A stretch of 64,000 nt of DNA from positions 13,477,298 to 13,541,297 of the forward strand of contig OX465583.1 of the NCBI GenBank assembly GCA_950022655.1, written 5' to 3'. The translations under genes were made by a program, and so were the position numbers. This stretch comes from Alentia gelatinosa (lineage: Eukaryota > Annelida > Polychaeta > Phyllodocida > Polynoidae). Below, piece by piece: positions 52,901-55,974 of the stretch. The notes below the pieces were generated by a model. That model had not been told where the DNA came from. It made no database searches and saw nothing but the letters and a program-made list of their open reading frames with translations. Numbering within the stretch: the first letter of the stretch is position 1; every line of letters begins with the position of its first letter.

Positions 52901-54328
52901 TTTTCAAAAGGTTTCTCGCATTCGAATACAAGATTCGTTCTACATGTCCGATCCTAGATTATTAAACGAGCCCCTGATGAGCCCAGGTGTGGTACCGCAC
53001 CGCCCCACTAGAGCGCGCGTCGGTGGTGAAACCGGCGTATACGGTGTCGTGATACGAGACTTCCTGCATGAGGGCGGACAGAACAACGTACTGAGAGGCT
53101 CGGTGCTACAGCATACACGTACACTAAACAACAACATCACTGTCTCGGAGGAGAAGAAGCTTACTCACGGTAGCTACAACGCCCTAAAAAGGCAAATGTA
53201 AACGACAGTGAACAGTCATTCGGATGTGAAAGAGAAATCGCCATACCTTTGTGGGGCCGCTATATAGGGCCTATGGTCAGATTGCACGTTAAAAAATTGA
53301 GCGAAAGCAAACATGAAAAAGTGTGTCAGAGTGTATGCAAAGTGTTGATTTCCCCAAATTTCGTTTGTTTGGCTAACAGATAGGATGTGTTGAAGCTGGG
53401 GTGTAAGGTGTAGTTAGGTGTGGTTTAGTGTGCTTATAGCAATGGTCAGTGGCAATTCTGTTGTCTTTTCCAAGTGGAATGCATTGTCAAATGTGTCATG
53501 CATTATTGGAAATGTGTTTTAAGGAAATGCAGTTAATAGAATTCAAATGCAAAAACGTTACCGGTAACTGAAACTGGATTTTGCAAAGAAATATGAGATA
53601 TATATGTGAATTATCAAATATTATCATATGGCAATTTTCCCTATCTGACTCTTCTATATCACAGGTCAAACAATGAATCAGTAGTTGAAAGTAACCTTAT
53701 GTGCATATCGTGAAAAATGATTGTACATGTTTATCATAAACAAAAGATAATGAACGTAAAACAAGAAAGGAAACCCGAATGATGTACTGTATGGAAAATG
53801 GGGACTTGTGGGGTTATGACAGTAACAATCCCAGACTGTACAATCGAGGGATTATGATATCCAAATAAAATCAACTTCATCTGGATTTAAACAAACAAAT
53901 GGATATGAACCATACCAGGACTGACTTTGAATATGTATATATATATATATACCCAACATTAATCCTGGACAATACCATATAGAAATAATACAATGATTAG
54001 AGTCACTGCATGCGGAAAATGTCCATTGTACTTGGTAACAGATTCGCCGATGTCATGCAAGACAAACAAACTGAACAGGATGGTCGTTTTTTTGGGGGAA
54101 AATTCCATGATTGTTGTTGGTCCACAGGAAGGGGACTGACTGGTGCTGCCACCTGAGGGCACTTCTCGGAGATAGCCAGGTCCACCTGGCGACGGTAAAT
54201 GAAAGCTCACCTGTTCCTTATCGTCCTGAGTTTTGGGGATGAGCGTACACTGAACTATTAGGTATCCCATGTAGTCTGACTTCCCCTTTCCTATTTTCTC
54301 CACCAAATTCAGCTTCAACTCCGTTGGC
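4849..54328 (-). CDS. Mctp: MCTP: multiple C2 domain and transmembrane region protein (16 exons, 5' partial)
   Basis: Exons joined by eye: 54211-54328, 29967-30143, 24826-24956, 21098-21284, 20188-20242, 19473-19614, 18526-18628, 17388-17489, 16325-16399, 15604-15723, 14604-14729, 13723-13770, 7485-7591, 5840-5949, 5382-5479, 4849-4914. They total 1765 nt. All phases agree, giving 587 residues and a TGA stop. Order: end of C2A (1-39), C2B (about 57-160), C2C (about 216-335), linker, first membrane region (about 397-435), acidic run (446-461), second membrane region (about 500-535), basic tail. Family knowledge: MCTPs are ER-anchored proteins with calcium-binding C2 domains, and fly MCTP acts in presynaptic homeostasis. 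Seen here: the Asp-rich calcium loops of C2B and C2C and the C-terminal region typical of the family. The start of C2A and the N-terminus lie outside the window at the right. The symbol is given by family; vertebrates have MCTP1 and MCTP2. Confidence 0.93.
5382..5479 (-). CDS. Mctp: Mctp exon: conserved post-membrane segment
   Basis: Two bases plus 32 codons ending in phase 0; donor TTG|gtaagt. [20 protein letters not shown], then [12 protein letters not shown]. It is almost identical to the vertebrate [10 protein letters not shown]...[14 protein letters not shown] block. Confidence 0.96.
5840..5949 (-). CDS. Mctp: Mctp exon: second membrane region
   Basis: One base plus 36 codons plus one base; acceptor cattgtag, donor G|gtaagt. 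[20 protein letters not shown], then [16 protein letters not shown]. The NTFNWTVPxLS and PxRYxIxxWGINKF motifs are family hallmarks. Confidence 0.96.
6023..6308 (+). mobile_element. Head-plus-hairpin element, family A, copy 2
   Basis: The layout and sequence match copy 1. Head with CTTAACATTGGGAACTCG, internal end GTGTGAGATAAA, then a hairpin between TTTTGGTCAAAG and CTTTGACCAAAA. The tip reads GGCTGTCGCC. Confidence 0.75.
7485..7591 (-). CDS. Mctp: Mctp exon: amphipathic helix before second membrane region
   Basis: 35 codons plus AA; acceptor ctcttttag, donor AA|gtaaga. [20 protein letters not shown] then [15 protein letters not shown]. It matches the IQEVxxxVQNxLDxxASxGERxKN helix of the family. 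The intron before it is 6.1 kb. Confidence 0.94.
8524..8818 (+). mobile_element. Head-plus-hairpin element, family B, copy 1
   Basis: Head with TCTCACCCCTGGTGT and GACTTAACATTGGGA. The hairpin arms contain GTCAGAGCTCGATCCCAT and its complement. The tip is GTGGCTTCGCCTTG. The tail ends TCATAGGTTTCCTC. Confidence 0.75.
9000..10713. other. Intron sequence without recognised features
   Basis: Part of the 6.1 kb Mctp intron between 7591 and 13723. Only short frames; the 8898-9098 and 10026-10517 frames have no family motif. Confidence 0.6.
10714..10997 (+). mobile_element. Head-plus-hairpin element, family D, copy 1
   Basis: Head with ATTTATCCGACCCCTCATA, AAACTTAACATGG and the internal end GACAGGGTAGGATAAAAT. 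The hairpin arms contain CATGTAATTGTTTG and CAAACAATCATATG-type sequence around a GATATCGCC...GGTGATATC inner stem. Confidence 0.65.
11000..12548. other. Intron sequence without recognised features
   Basis: AT-rich, with short frames on both strands. No inverted ends or domain signals were recognised. Confidence 0.6.
12549..12692 (+). repeat. 143-bp direct repeat, copy 1
   Basis: About 97% identical to 14929-15071 (four differences seen), in the same orientation, 2.38 kb apart, inside Mctp introns. No terminal structure. Confidence 0.85.
13119..13446 (+). mobile_element. Head-plus-hairpin element, family J, copy 1
   Basis: Head from ATTACTATATACCCATG to GGGTATATAGTAAATATAG, then a hairpin with tip GGCATAAACACC, ending TTTTATATAAGTATT. 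Confidence 0.7.
13723..13770 (-). CDS. Mctp: Mctp exon: acidic linker
   Basis: A 16-codon exon, phase 0: [16 protein letters not shown]. Acceptor tgcttcag, donor AAA|gtaagg. It matches in place and composition the acidic stretch (DDEEEEDDKD type) between the two membrane regions of MCTPs. As it is in frame, skipping would only shorten the linker. Confidence 0.88.
14147..14432 (+). mobile_element. Head-plus-hairpin element, family D, copy 2
   Basis: Head from ATTTATCCTACCCCTAATA with GGCTTAACATGGG, internal end ACGGGGTAGGATAAAAT. The hairpin pairs CTCGTTTGAGTTTGAG with CTCAGCCTCAAACTCGTG. Confidence 0.72.
14604..14729 (-). CDS. Mctp: Mctp exon: first membrane region
   Basis: 42 codons, phase 0; acceptor cgttgcag, donor GAC|gtaaga. 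[20 protein letters not shown], then [20 protein letters not shown]. The [10 protein letters not shown] motif is nearly invariant in animal MCTPs. The hydrophobic run of over 25 residues, broken by polar WNFE, suggests a hairpin-like membrane segment in the ER. Confidence 0.95.
14929..15071 (+). repeat. 143-bp direct repeat, copy 2
   Basis: Partner of 12549-12692. Shares TAATTTGTCACGYATATGAA and GATACTAGGGAGACTGAAGG exactly or nearly so. Confidence 0.85.
15604..15723 (-). CDS. Mctp: Mctp exon: pre-membrane helix and start of first membrane region
   Basis: 40 codons, phase 0; acceptor attgcag, donor GCT|gtaagt. [20 protein letters not shown], then [20 protein letters not shown]. The SCFDWES...RS motif just before the membrane is characteristic of MCTPs. 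Confidence 0.94.
15742..16310 (-). repeat. Interspersed repeat, inverted copy of 22315-22815
   Basis: Shares TTTCACATAGTAAAACCCAT, GGATTGGATAAACTG and GGTCACNGTG blocks with the other copy, in the opposite orientation. About 70% similar by eye; ends not defined. Confidence 0.6.
16325..16399 (-). CDS. Mctp: Mctp exon: linker after C2C
   Basis: 25 codons, phase 0; acceptor cacacag, donor TCG|gtaagt. [20 protein letters not shown] then KFKIS matches the VKASxRTFxPREKxF linker of MCTPs, which joins C2C to the membrane region. Confidence 0.92.
16805..16967. repeat. Foldback repeat
   Basis: Arms TTTAATCAGATAATTGTTAC (16827) and AATTATCTGATTAAA (to 16940), with a second paired block CCCAGATC / GATCTGGG inside and GGAAAATT / AATTTTCC outside. 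Confidence 0.6.
17388..17489 (-). CDS. Mctp: Mctp exon: last strands of C2C
   Basis: 34 codons, phase 0; acceptor cattcag, donor CAT|gtgagt. It reads [20 protein letters not shown], then [14 protein letters not shown]. This fits the family pattern YxLKDKxLTGxxKGxIxLExDxIYN. Confidence 0.95.
17646..17934 (-). mobile_element. Head-plus-hairpin element, family B, copy 2
   Basis: Hairpin with GTTTAGGGTCAGAGCTCG and tip GGCAAAGCC, then a head ending ACCAGGGGGGAGGTAAA. It lies inside a local tandem duplication with copy 3. Confidence 0.7.
18160..18455 (-). mobile_element. Head-plus-hairpin element, family B, copy 3
   Basis: Same order and orientation as copy 2, with related flanks on both sides. 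The head ends ATACCAGGGGTGAGAAAAA. Confidence 0.7.
18526..18628 (-). CDS. Mctp: Mctp exon: C2C domain, third calcium loop
   Basis: One base plus 34 codons; acceptor gtttgcag, donor AGA|gtaagt. It reads [20 protein letters not shown], then [14 protein letters not shown]. The YDEDRD loop is kept. The last acidic position, Asp in vertebrate SADFLG, is Glu here (KAEFLG), a conservative change. Confidence 0.95.
19473..19614 (-). CDS. Mctp: Mctp exon: C2C domain, first calcium loop
   Basis: Two bases complete Val, then 46 codons and two bases follow; donor gtaagt. It reads [20 protein letters not shown], then [20 protein letters not shown] and WGKVFT. The [11 protein letters not shown] loop carries both Asp ligands. 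NDRLQTxTxYK and PEWGKVFT match the family pattern closely. Confidence 0.95.
19803..19956 (-). mobile_element. Family D head without a hairpin
   Basis: Bounded by TTTTATCCTACCCCG and TAGGGGTAGAATAAAA, with CAATGTTAAGCCTATGAG inside. I see no hairpin next to it, so it may be a solo or truncated head. Confidence 0.6.
20188..20242 (-). CDS. Mctp: Mctp exon: entry strand of C2C
   Basis: A 55-nt exon: 18 codons ([18 protein letters not shown]) plus one base. Acceptor atcttgtag, donor AAG|gtgaga. It matches the LKDVGFLQVKV strand that opens C2C in MCTPs. Confidence 0.9.
20419..20500 (+). repeat. 80-bp repeat with a 41-bp perfect core, copy 1
   Basis: The core 20456-20496 (TTCAAGGTAGCATCGGCTTG and onward) is identical to 33385-33425; the left part is diverged. 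Confidence 0.75.
20998..21053. repeat. Short fragment of the CGAGTTC-array element
   Basis: CGAGTTCGAGTCGAGTTCG, then CGGGTCGAGTTCTCCAGTA. It matches the termini of the elements at 55975 and 62135. It ends about 45 bp from a Mctp exon, next to its splice donor. Confidence 0.65.
21098..21284 (-). CDS. Mctp: Mctp exon: end of C2B and linker to C2C
   Basis: One base completes a split Arg codon, then 62 codons run to donor CAT|gtgagt. The reading [20 protein letters not shown] covers the last C2B strands and resembles the LSALSREQTHKL region of vertebrate MCTP1. It is followed by [10 protein letters not shown] and a linker with [21 protein letters not shown] content is clearly above that of the surrounding introns. 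Confidence 0.94.
21330..22030. mobile_element. TTTATTATCCACC element with repeated left end
   Basis: The left part repeats a TTTATTATCCACCTAATACA / CCATAGAAAACA unit about four times (near 21336, 21448, 21508 and 21594). The right end is the inverse, TGTTTTCTATGGTGGATAATAAA, ending about 22026. The interior has paired GTATGCTCCG motifs. Confidence 0.55.
22315..22815 (+). repeat. Interspersed repeat, inverted copy of 15742-16310
   Basis: Same blocks as the partner, read on the plus strand. No coding potential. Confidence 0.6.
22905..23198 (+). mobile_element. Head-plus-hairpin element, family B, copy 4
   Basis: Head from TTTTATCTCACCCCTGGTAT, box GACTTAACATTGGGAACTCG. The hairpin carries GTCAGAGCTCGATCCCAT and a tip near GCTTCGCC. 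Confidence 0.75.
24490..24774. mobile_element. GGGGGCTGTTGAATAAA MITE
   Basis: A 285-bp element with perfect 17-bp inverted ends, GGGGGCTGTTGAATAAA and its complement TTTATTCAACAGCCCCC. The interior has CAACACT motifs. It sits just downstream of a Mctp C2B exon. Confidence 0.75.
24826..24956 (-). CDS. Mctp: Mctp exon: C2B domain, third calcium loop
   Basis: 43 codons plus two bases; acceptor ttggacag, donor CAG|gtaagg. It reads [20 protein letters not shown] and goes on to [17 protein letters not shown]. The WDHD...KDD pattern keeps the Asp residues that bind calcium in C2 domains, so C2B looks calcium-competent. A MITE (24490-24774) ends only 51 bp beyond the donor. Confidence 0.94.
25913..26205 (-). 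mobile_element. Head-plus-hairpin element, family A head with a different hairpin
   Basis: The hairpin has arms CCACCGATAATATGCCAT and ATGGCATATTATCAGTGG with tip GAGGCTTTGCCTC. The head 26063-26205 ends ACCAGGGGTGAGATAAA and has CAATGTTAAGTCTATGG. Confidence 0.7.
26768..27462. mobile_element. GGAGRTGTTTTTCAG inverted-repeat DNA element
   Basis: Ends GGAGATGTTTTTCAGAC and GACTGAAAAACACCTCC, 695 bp apart. The interior is rich in GATCA / TGATC and GGTCAC motifs in both orientations. No transposase frame is seen. Confidence 0.65.
28052..28401. mobile_element. PIF/Harbinger-type MITE, copy 1
   Basis: 350 bp with terminal inverted repeats AGGGCCGGTTCCACCAG and CTGGTGGAACCTGCCCT, flanked by direct TTA on both sides (28049-28051 and 28402-28404). 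A 3-bp TTA duplication is the known signature of the PIF/Harbinger group. Confidence 0.78.
28914..29257 (+). mobile_element. Head-plus-hairpin element, family J, copy 2
   Basis: Head TTTTACTATATACCCATGCC to TTGGGTATAAAGTAAATAT. The hairpin arms pair GATGATAATTTACGGATTGT with TACAAACCGTAAATTACCAT. Tip GGCATAAATGCC. Confidence 0.75.
29967..30143 (-). CDS. Mctp: Mctp exon: start of C2B domain
   Basis: 59 codons, phase 0 at both ends; acceptor ctttgcag, donor AAG|gtaagt. A basic linker ([18 protein letters not shown]) leads into [20 protein letters not shown] and then [20 protein letters not shown]. The last part holds the first calcium loop of a C2 domain, with Asp in MDDNG and in SDPY. This stretch is the clearest family signature in the window. 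Confidence 0.95.
30613..30900 (-). mobile_element. Head-plus-hairpin element, family A, copy 3
   Basis: Reverse orientation. The hairpin comes first (tip GGCGACAGCC near 30668), then the head 30757-30900, bounded by TTTATCTCACCCCTG and CCAGGGGTGAGATAAA. Confidence 0.75.
31582..31663. repeat. 18-19 bp tandem repeat
   Basis: Unit GTTTACTGCCCAGGTTGAC, about four copies, alternating CCCAGG and CCTAGG. It lies in the left part of a foldback element. Confidence 0.75.
31680..31880. repeat. Foldback arms of the nested element
   Basis: Arms GGAAATAAGTCAAAGTTACT and GTAACTTTGACTTATTCCC, then AAATTACTGCC and GGCAGTAATTTTT, around a GCGGCCAAGGCC centre. About 70 bp per arm. Confidence 0.7.
32270..32551 (-). 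mobile_element. Head-plus-hairpin element, family D, copy 3
   Basis: Hairpin with GACGTCACGAGTTTGAG paired to CTCAAACGAGTGGCGTC, then a head from TTTTATCCTACCCCG to CGGTAGGATAA. Confidence 0.7.
32552..34181. other. Intron sequence, nothing coding recognised apart from the repeat at 33346
   Basis: Lies in the 24 kb intron, just downstream of the alternative first exon. The 33867-34070 plus-strand frame has no recognised domain. Confidence 0.55.
33346..33427 (+). repeat. 80-bp repeat with a 41-bp perfect core, copy 2
   Basis: Partner of 20419-20500, same orientation, in a different intron of the same gene. Confidence 0.75.
34182..34469 (-). mobile_element. Head-plus-hairpin element, family B, copy 5
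   Basis: Hairpin from AGGAAACCTATGAAAGTTTA with tip AAGGCGAAGCC, then a head ending CCAAGGGTGAGATAA. It lies about 15 bp from a family C copy in the same orientation. Confidence 0.75.
34484..34744 (-). mobile_element. Head-plus-hairpin element, family C, copy 1
   Basis: Hairpin with tip GAGGCGATAGCCGAG, then a head bounded by TTTTATCTTAGCCTGG and CCAGGCTAAGATAAA. The box reads AATGCTAAGCCTATGG. Confidence 0.72.
34800..34877 (-). CDS. Mctp: Mctp candidate alternative first exon (no C2A)
   Basis: The frame starts at ATG (34877), runs 26 codons and ends at a good donor, GGG|gtgagt. The peptide is [20 protein letters not shown] followed by LSFLSG: acidic and Ser-rich, then a basic RRLS motif of the kind basophilic kinases such as PKA recognise. 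It ends in phase 0, exactly as the C2A exon does, so it can splice to 30143 and give a 574-residue protein with only C2B, C2C and the membrane regions. No convincing acceptor lies just upstream (ctaacttag is weak), which favours a first exon over an internal one. The exon itself is seen; its use as a transcription start is inferred. Confidence 0.65.
34878..34930 (-). promoter_or_regulatory. Candidate 5' leader/promoter of the alternative Mctp exon, CRE-like site
   Basis: Just upstream of the alternative ATG, the minus strand carries TGACGTGA (34910-34917), close to the CREB/ATF consensus TGACGTCA. No TATA box was recognised. The assignment rests only on position and this 8-mer. Confidence 0.25.
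35505..35773 (-). mobile_element. Head-plus-hairpin element, family C, copy 2
   Basis: Very similar to copy 1, 1 kb away, in the same orientation. Tip GAGGCGATAGCCGAG, ends TTTTATCTTAGCCTGG and CCAGGCTAAGGTAAA. Confidence 0.72.
35774..37099. other. Unassigned stretch upstream of the alternative exon
   Basis: Contains minus-strand open frames of 115 and 106 codons at 35942-36321 in two different frames. The longer one is Pro/Ser-rich with no known domain and no clear donor. Two overlapping open frames suggest chance lack of stops. Confidence 0.45.
37100..37960. repeat. 49-bp minisatellite
   Basis: Unit AGGTACGTGGCACACCTCTA then AGCTCCAGTCGATTACTCCC and CTGTATGTC, with an exact 49-bp period at 37151, 37200 and 37249. 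About a dozen units in all. Later units carry a small TAGTCCCTAATGC insertion. A MITE fragment (37700-37840) interrupts the array. The reading frame through it is a by-product. Confidence 0.85.
37700..37840. mobile_element. Fragment of the same TTA MITE inside the minisatellite
   Basis: Carries AATTGCAAAGGTGCTTAA, CAAAACCTAGCAAGACTTA and a terminus TGGTGGAAGAGGCCCTTA, which are inverted pieces of the elements at 28052 and 60571. The other terminus is missing. Confidence 0.6.
37961..40204. other. Unassigned intron sequence
   Basis: GC content higher than in the flanks. Open frames at 38433-38770 overlap in two frames and lack recognised motifs. Confidence 0.5.
40205..40569. repeat. Polypyrimidine (CTCCTC) tract
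   Basis: About 365 bp of nearly pure C and T on the plus strand, built of CTC, CTT and CTG triplets. The open frames across it, rich in Pro/Ser/Leu or Lys/Glu, are composition artefacts. Confidence 0.85.
40680..41180. other. CpG-rich block
   Basis: Dense CpG and GC-rich sequence, for example CCCGCCCGCGGGG (40908-40920) and GGCGGCGGACGGCGGGCGGG near 41050, in an otherwise AT-rich intron. It could be an unmethylated promoter-like region for an Mctp isoform or part of a repeat. No convincing exon was found. Confidence 0.35.
41187..41735. mobile_element. GTACGCCCAGTCTGAGAC foldback element, diverged, with 35-bp tandem repeat
   Basis: Starts AAGGCCAGTTCACACCG, then a G run (41212-41228), and holds the same CCAGTCTGAGACTGG phrases as the element at 59572. 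41581-41731 is a tandem array of a 35-bp unit, about 4.3 copies. The right end runs directly into the next element. Confidence 0.55.
41737..42073. mobile_element. AAGCCCAGTTCCCACT MITE, copy 1
   Basis: Ends AAGCCCAGTTCCCACTAAGC and AATCGCCAAGTGTGAACTGG. The interior has repeated GTCGCCGACTAT motifs in both directions. The LINE begins at its right end. Confidence 0.68.
42075..44656 (+). mobile_element. 5'-truncated non-LTR retrotransposon (LINE), CR1/Jockey-like
   Basis: Runs from the last part of the endonuclease domain to a poly(A) run of 27 (44630-44656), after ATTGAACTAG and a 230-bp 3' UTR. ORF1 and most of the endonuclease are missing, the usual outcome of incomplete target-primed reverse transcription. 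It lies in antisense to Mctp in the 24 kb intron. No clear target duplication was found. Confidence 0.88.
42076..44394 (+). CDS. LINE ORF2, partial: endonuclease end plus reverse transcriptase
   Basis: The frame is open without a stop from about 42076; there is no true start codon because the 5' end is truncated. The N-terminal part ends the endonuclease: [12 protein letters not shown], then [10 protein letters not shown], which keeps the C-terminal SDH motif. Counting from 42181, reverse transcriptase motifs are [37 protein letters not shown] (around 378-386), [18 protein letters not shown] (467-470) and YSYLGITID. All catalytic Asp residues are present. The C-terminus has the [20 protein letters not shown] block typical of CR1-related LINEs. 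The intact frame suggests recent insertion. The exact clade (CR1, L2, Rex1, Crack or Daphne) cannot be decided by eye. Confidence 0.9.
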   Translation, partial: RDNYLKNYITSVTRPISGTSLDHILTNSDHVHNPRVDDVLISDHLAILVRRDKIIHPKISTSFVGRSYRNYCKADLYGSLNHMDWGPLYKSEDPNYQWSFILKAIEAYLDRKCPVKKMTYKKEKNYWITDFINDLFVERKELTKLYKLYGTSYLGKQIKLLNKKISKEIKEAKRRYWSDRLEEQLDSPRKFWQSIKHLYDPVTTTTVPKLFDKDTSCYVELDKLPDYMNAFFNSIGDPSSDTATEDVMYETDNQMENDPKFETVKPTVTLSDLYKLVNDIDTGKSSGVRNINSRILKDVFTIIIDQLRHLYQTSINVSIFPVEWAKADIVPIPKNGISESVSDWRPISLLPLPGKIIEKVIHKSITKHLDIHDILNPNQFGFRKGRGTVDAVTKFVQDLYKYRDDGRVVTVIFVDLSKAFDRVNHKILIEKLHLMGLNSYIVDWTKNYLNNRMQRVRVGETLSRYLPVSNGVPQGSILGPLLFNCYINDMITTSFNCSHIAYADDLVLYTTDDIQENSLHRLNADLKLLDHWCNTNFMKINTSKSKVCLFGSRYQLNKVKEVQQRVRLVIDESVLPLCNSYSYLGITIDETLSWTKCVTETLKKINYRLFRFAKIRKYIDETTSVRIYTTLIAPIFDYPGYFLEGASQSLRNKLQVGQNRGLRICTRSIIGDKSTDELHAVCRVQRLEYRRKYLKTLLMRKIAADIEVTSEPMTRTQHKRTIKLKRPKTSFFRKSPVYYSMNYWNELPFEIQNSSLYTFKKHVKLKYFERYN
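45172..45458 (+). mobile_element. Head-plus-hairpin element, family B, copy 6 (diverged)
   Basis: Head with GATCTCACCCTTGGTG, internal end GTCAGATAAATT, hairpin with GGTCAGAGCTCGATCCC. The tip has decayed. Confidence 0.65.
45917..47038. mobile_element. TTTATTATCCA element, long copy
   Basis: Ends TTTATTATCCACCTAATACG and CTATGGATAATAAA, 1.12 kb apart. Inside, CAAATAAGCCCGAATTGAAC (46171) recurs inverted near 46688. No transposase was recognised. Confidence 0.5.
47229..47528 (-). mobile_element. Head-plus-hairpin element, family D, copy 4
   Basis: Hairpin arms AGAGTTAGTCATGTTGTTG and AATAACATGACTAACTCG with tip GCGAGGCGAAGCCGAG, then a head from TTTATCCTACCCCG to AGGGGTAGGATA. Confidence 0.7.
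48575..48652. repeat. Short repeat of CCTCAGGGCATCATTCGCCC
   Basis: ATGCCTCARGGCATCATTCGCCC occurs twice about 36 bp apart, and each copy is partly palindromic (GATGCCTCAGGGCATC). Confidence 0.6.
48750..49020 (+). repeat. Interspersed repeat, copy 1 (partner 55130-55380)
   Basis: Shares in order CATTTTTTCATGG-like, TGCCTCATGGAAAC, GAAAACATGTAAAA, CAAACCACTATTT and ACTGCCATCTC with the other copy. Roughly 65-70% similar by eye. Confidence 0.5.
49327..49692. mobile_element. AAGCCCAGTTCCCACT MITE, copy 2
   Basis: Ends AAGCCCAGTTCCCACTGAGC and AATCGCCAAGTGGGAATGGA. The interior matches copy 1 along its length (GTCGCCGACTATGCCC, TTTCCCAGCGAATATGCC). Confidence 0.7.
49892..50238 (+). mobile_element. 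Head-plus-hairpin element, family J, copy 3
   Basis: Same plan as copies 1 and 2. Tip GGCGCAAACGCC, ends ATTACTATATACCCATGCC and GGACATTCTATATAA. Confidence 0.75.
50239..51498. other. AT-rich intron sequence with no recognised gene
   Basis: Contains a short TA run near 51040, followed by GTCAATATAAGAGATCAAAA, which recurs next to the (TA)n at 57146. Confidence 0.55.
51499..51898 (+). mobile_element. Head-plus-hairpin element, family D, copy 5
   Basis: Head from TTTATCCTACCCCTAATA with a 90 bp longer interior, internal end ACGGGGTAGGATAAAT. The hairpin pairs AGACTTGTTAGTGTC with GACAAGTCTAACTC. Joined tail to tail with the next copy. Confidence 0.68.
51899..52182 (-). mobile_element. Head-plus-hairpin element, family D, copy 6
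   Basis: Hairpin with AAACATCACGAAATTAC and its partner around a GATATCAC...GTGATATC stem, then a head from TTTTATCCTACCCCG to GAGGGGTAGGATAAA. Confidence 0.7.
52520..52974. mobile_element. GGGCCCGTTTAATAA MITE, copy 2, with nested MITE
   Basis: Ends GGGTTCGTTTAATAATCTAG and TTATTAAACGAGCCC, flanked by CTG on both sides. Shares CGACCCTTTTCTGTA, GTGTTGAATAA and AAAGGGTC blocks with copies 1 and 3. Confidence 0.72.
52680..52873. mobile_element. GGCCCGTTTCCATTGGCC MITE nested in another MITE
   Basis: Inverted ends GGCCCGTTTCCATTGGCCG and CGGCCAATGTAAACGGGCC, with an inner repeated CCATTTCCATTGGCC / ATGGAAATGG pair. It splits the host element at a TATA-like site. Confidence 0.7.
53200..54210. 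other. Intron just downstream of the C2A exon
   Basis: No repeat family recognised. A short TA run lies at 53934-53952. Confidence 0.55.
54211..54328 (-). CDS. Mctp: Mctp exon: end of C2A domain
   Basis: The acceptor is a pyrimidine run ending ttacag and the donor is CAG|gtgagc. The first base completes a split codon, then 39 codons follow. They read [20 protein letters not shown] and continue to [12 protein letters not shown]. This resembles the last strands of the first C2 domain in animal MCTPs. It ends in phase 0 and can join the exon at 30143. The earlier C2A exons, with the SDPYVKF motif, were not found up to 64,000. Confidence 0.82.
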
Positions 54329-55129
54329 CTGTAAAGAAAAAAAAGGAAAAGGACATGAATCATAATGGTAAAACACAGCTGATAAATGTATGGTTTTCAG
54401 TATTGGTGCAGACGGCCTAATGATATACATGTATGTCATTATATTCCTTGTTAGAGCGTGCATGCACGCACTATATACATCACCTAGAGGCTAGAGTGCT
54501 CACATATAGAACTCCAGCGTACTGCATGAAAACTATCCATTCACTATCTGGATACTATTCATTGTGATATTAGCAAAGGAGCAAGGTGCCAGTGTCTCAG
54601 GGTCTTGGGGGCATGCCCATCTGACCATAACCAATCACTCAAGACTCAAGACCCACTGGTGCTTAATATACTTGGATCCTAGACTCAGGCAGTTGCAAAA
54701 ATGGCAAGTTGACTGGGTGCAAGTGGGTAACCCAAACATTTTAATTGTTATCCATTTATAATTGCACGCTCATTCATCAACGATGAACGTACTACTTGCT
54801 CCTAGTTCTGTTCAAGGGTAACAATTGATCATGGACACTTTTTGTAATTCAGAAACTACATAGATCATTCCATGTTACCTTGGTGTGCCATTATACCATT
54901 CATAGACTCATTTTTTCCTAATAGGAAATATAGATGTCTTTGGATTAAATCATGAACATTGGAAGCTGCGAGCAATGACTTTGATATTGACAAGTTTGGG
55001 GATATTGACAGTAATTTTGCTGACAAAGGATCAACACATAGTCTACACCTCTAAGGAGACACAATAATTGTGACCTGTGTATTGTCTGAAACGCTTTGAA
55101 TGGCCTCTAAAGAGAGGTCACTTGTTATC

Positions 55130-55380
55130 ATAAGTCAGGAAGCCATAAAAAAAGAGAGGAAACATTTTTCATATGGTATTTACTGCCTCATAGATACTGA
55201 GAAAACATGGAAAATACATCGTTTCTGGACATGGTATAGGGCTGTGGTGTGTGGGGAGATTTGAACCACTGTTTATTGGTGTGTATGAGGCCAAATTTAT
55301 ATAAAATTATGAACTAAAAATGAGAACAAGGATTTCACCGGAAAATAGGACAACTGCCATCTCTGTAATAAGGGAGGGAA
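55130..55380 (+). repeat. Interspersed repeat, copy 2 (partner 48750-49020)
   Basis: Same ordered blocks as the partner: CATTTTTCATATGG, TGCCTCATAG, GAAAACATGGAAAA, GAACCACTGTTT and ACTGCCATCTC. No coding potential. Confidence 0.5.
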
Positions 55381-55875
55381 TTCACCAGGGTGTCGTTGCT
55401 CCTAGAAATGTGGGAAAAGCGTTGCTCCAGTAATATCGGATCGTGTCATGAAGTATCATTATTTTCAAGTTATATCGCTACCCTTTTCAGCACTGCATTT
55501 TCAGAATCATAGGTGAAAGGTTCATTAATTTTTTAATTGGATATAGATGGCGACATAATTATGATGCGATCCGCAAATAATCTGGAGCAATGCTTTCGAC
55601 CTCAGATCGCTATTCTGCGATCCGCAAAACGTGGAGCAACGACCCCGAAACACGCATATAACGTGTGGACCTGAGCTATATTGCCAGGTCGTGCTATAGA
55701 TGCTGCCCTTTCAGCACAGTGACAAGGGTAAAGAGGAGGCGATGCTCTCAGGACAAGACCCTATTACGTTAGCCGTGCAGGCCTTCTACGTGAAAGGTCA
55801 AACATACGAAACAAGAGCGCTTCTCCCTCGTGTAACCTAACCCCGCCAGTAGGAGGACCACTAACGGGGGGCTGT

Positions 55876-55974
55876 GTCTGTGAAGCCGGGCTCCTGAGAC
55901 GGGGGCCAATCGCTCATTTGCGCTGGCAGAGAGTGGCTCTAGTTGGACAGTGGAGTATATTTGCTTGCCATGAC
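55876..55974 (+). repeat. 99-bp direct repeat flanking the telomere-like element, left
   Basis: Begins GTCTGTGAAGCCGGGCTCCT and ends TGCCATGAC. Aligns without gaps to 56621-56719 with about 12 differences (88% identity). It directly abuts the element's left end. Confidence 0.85.

Noticed and set aside
52638..53201. 187-codon plus-strand frame
   Set aside because: Most of it lies in two nested MITEs; no domain motif.
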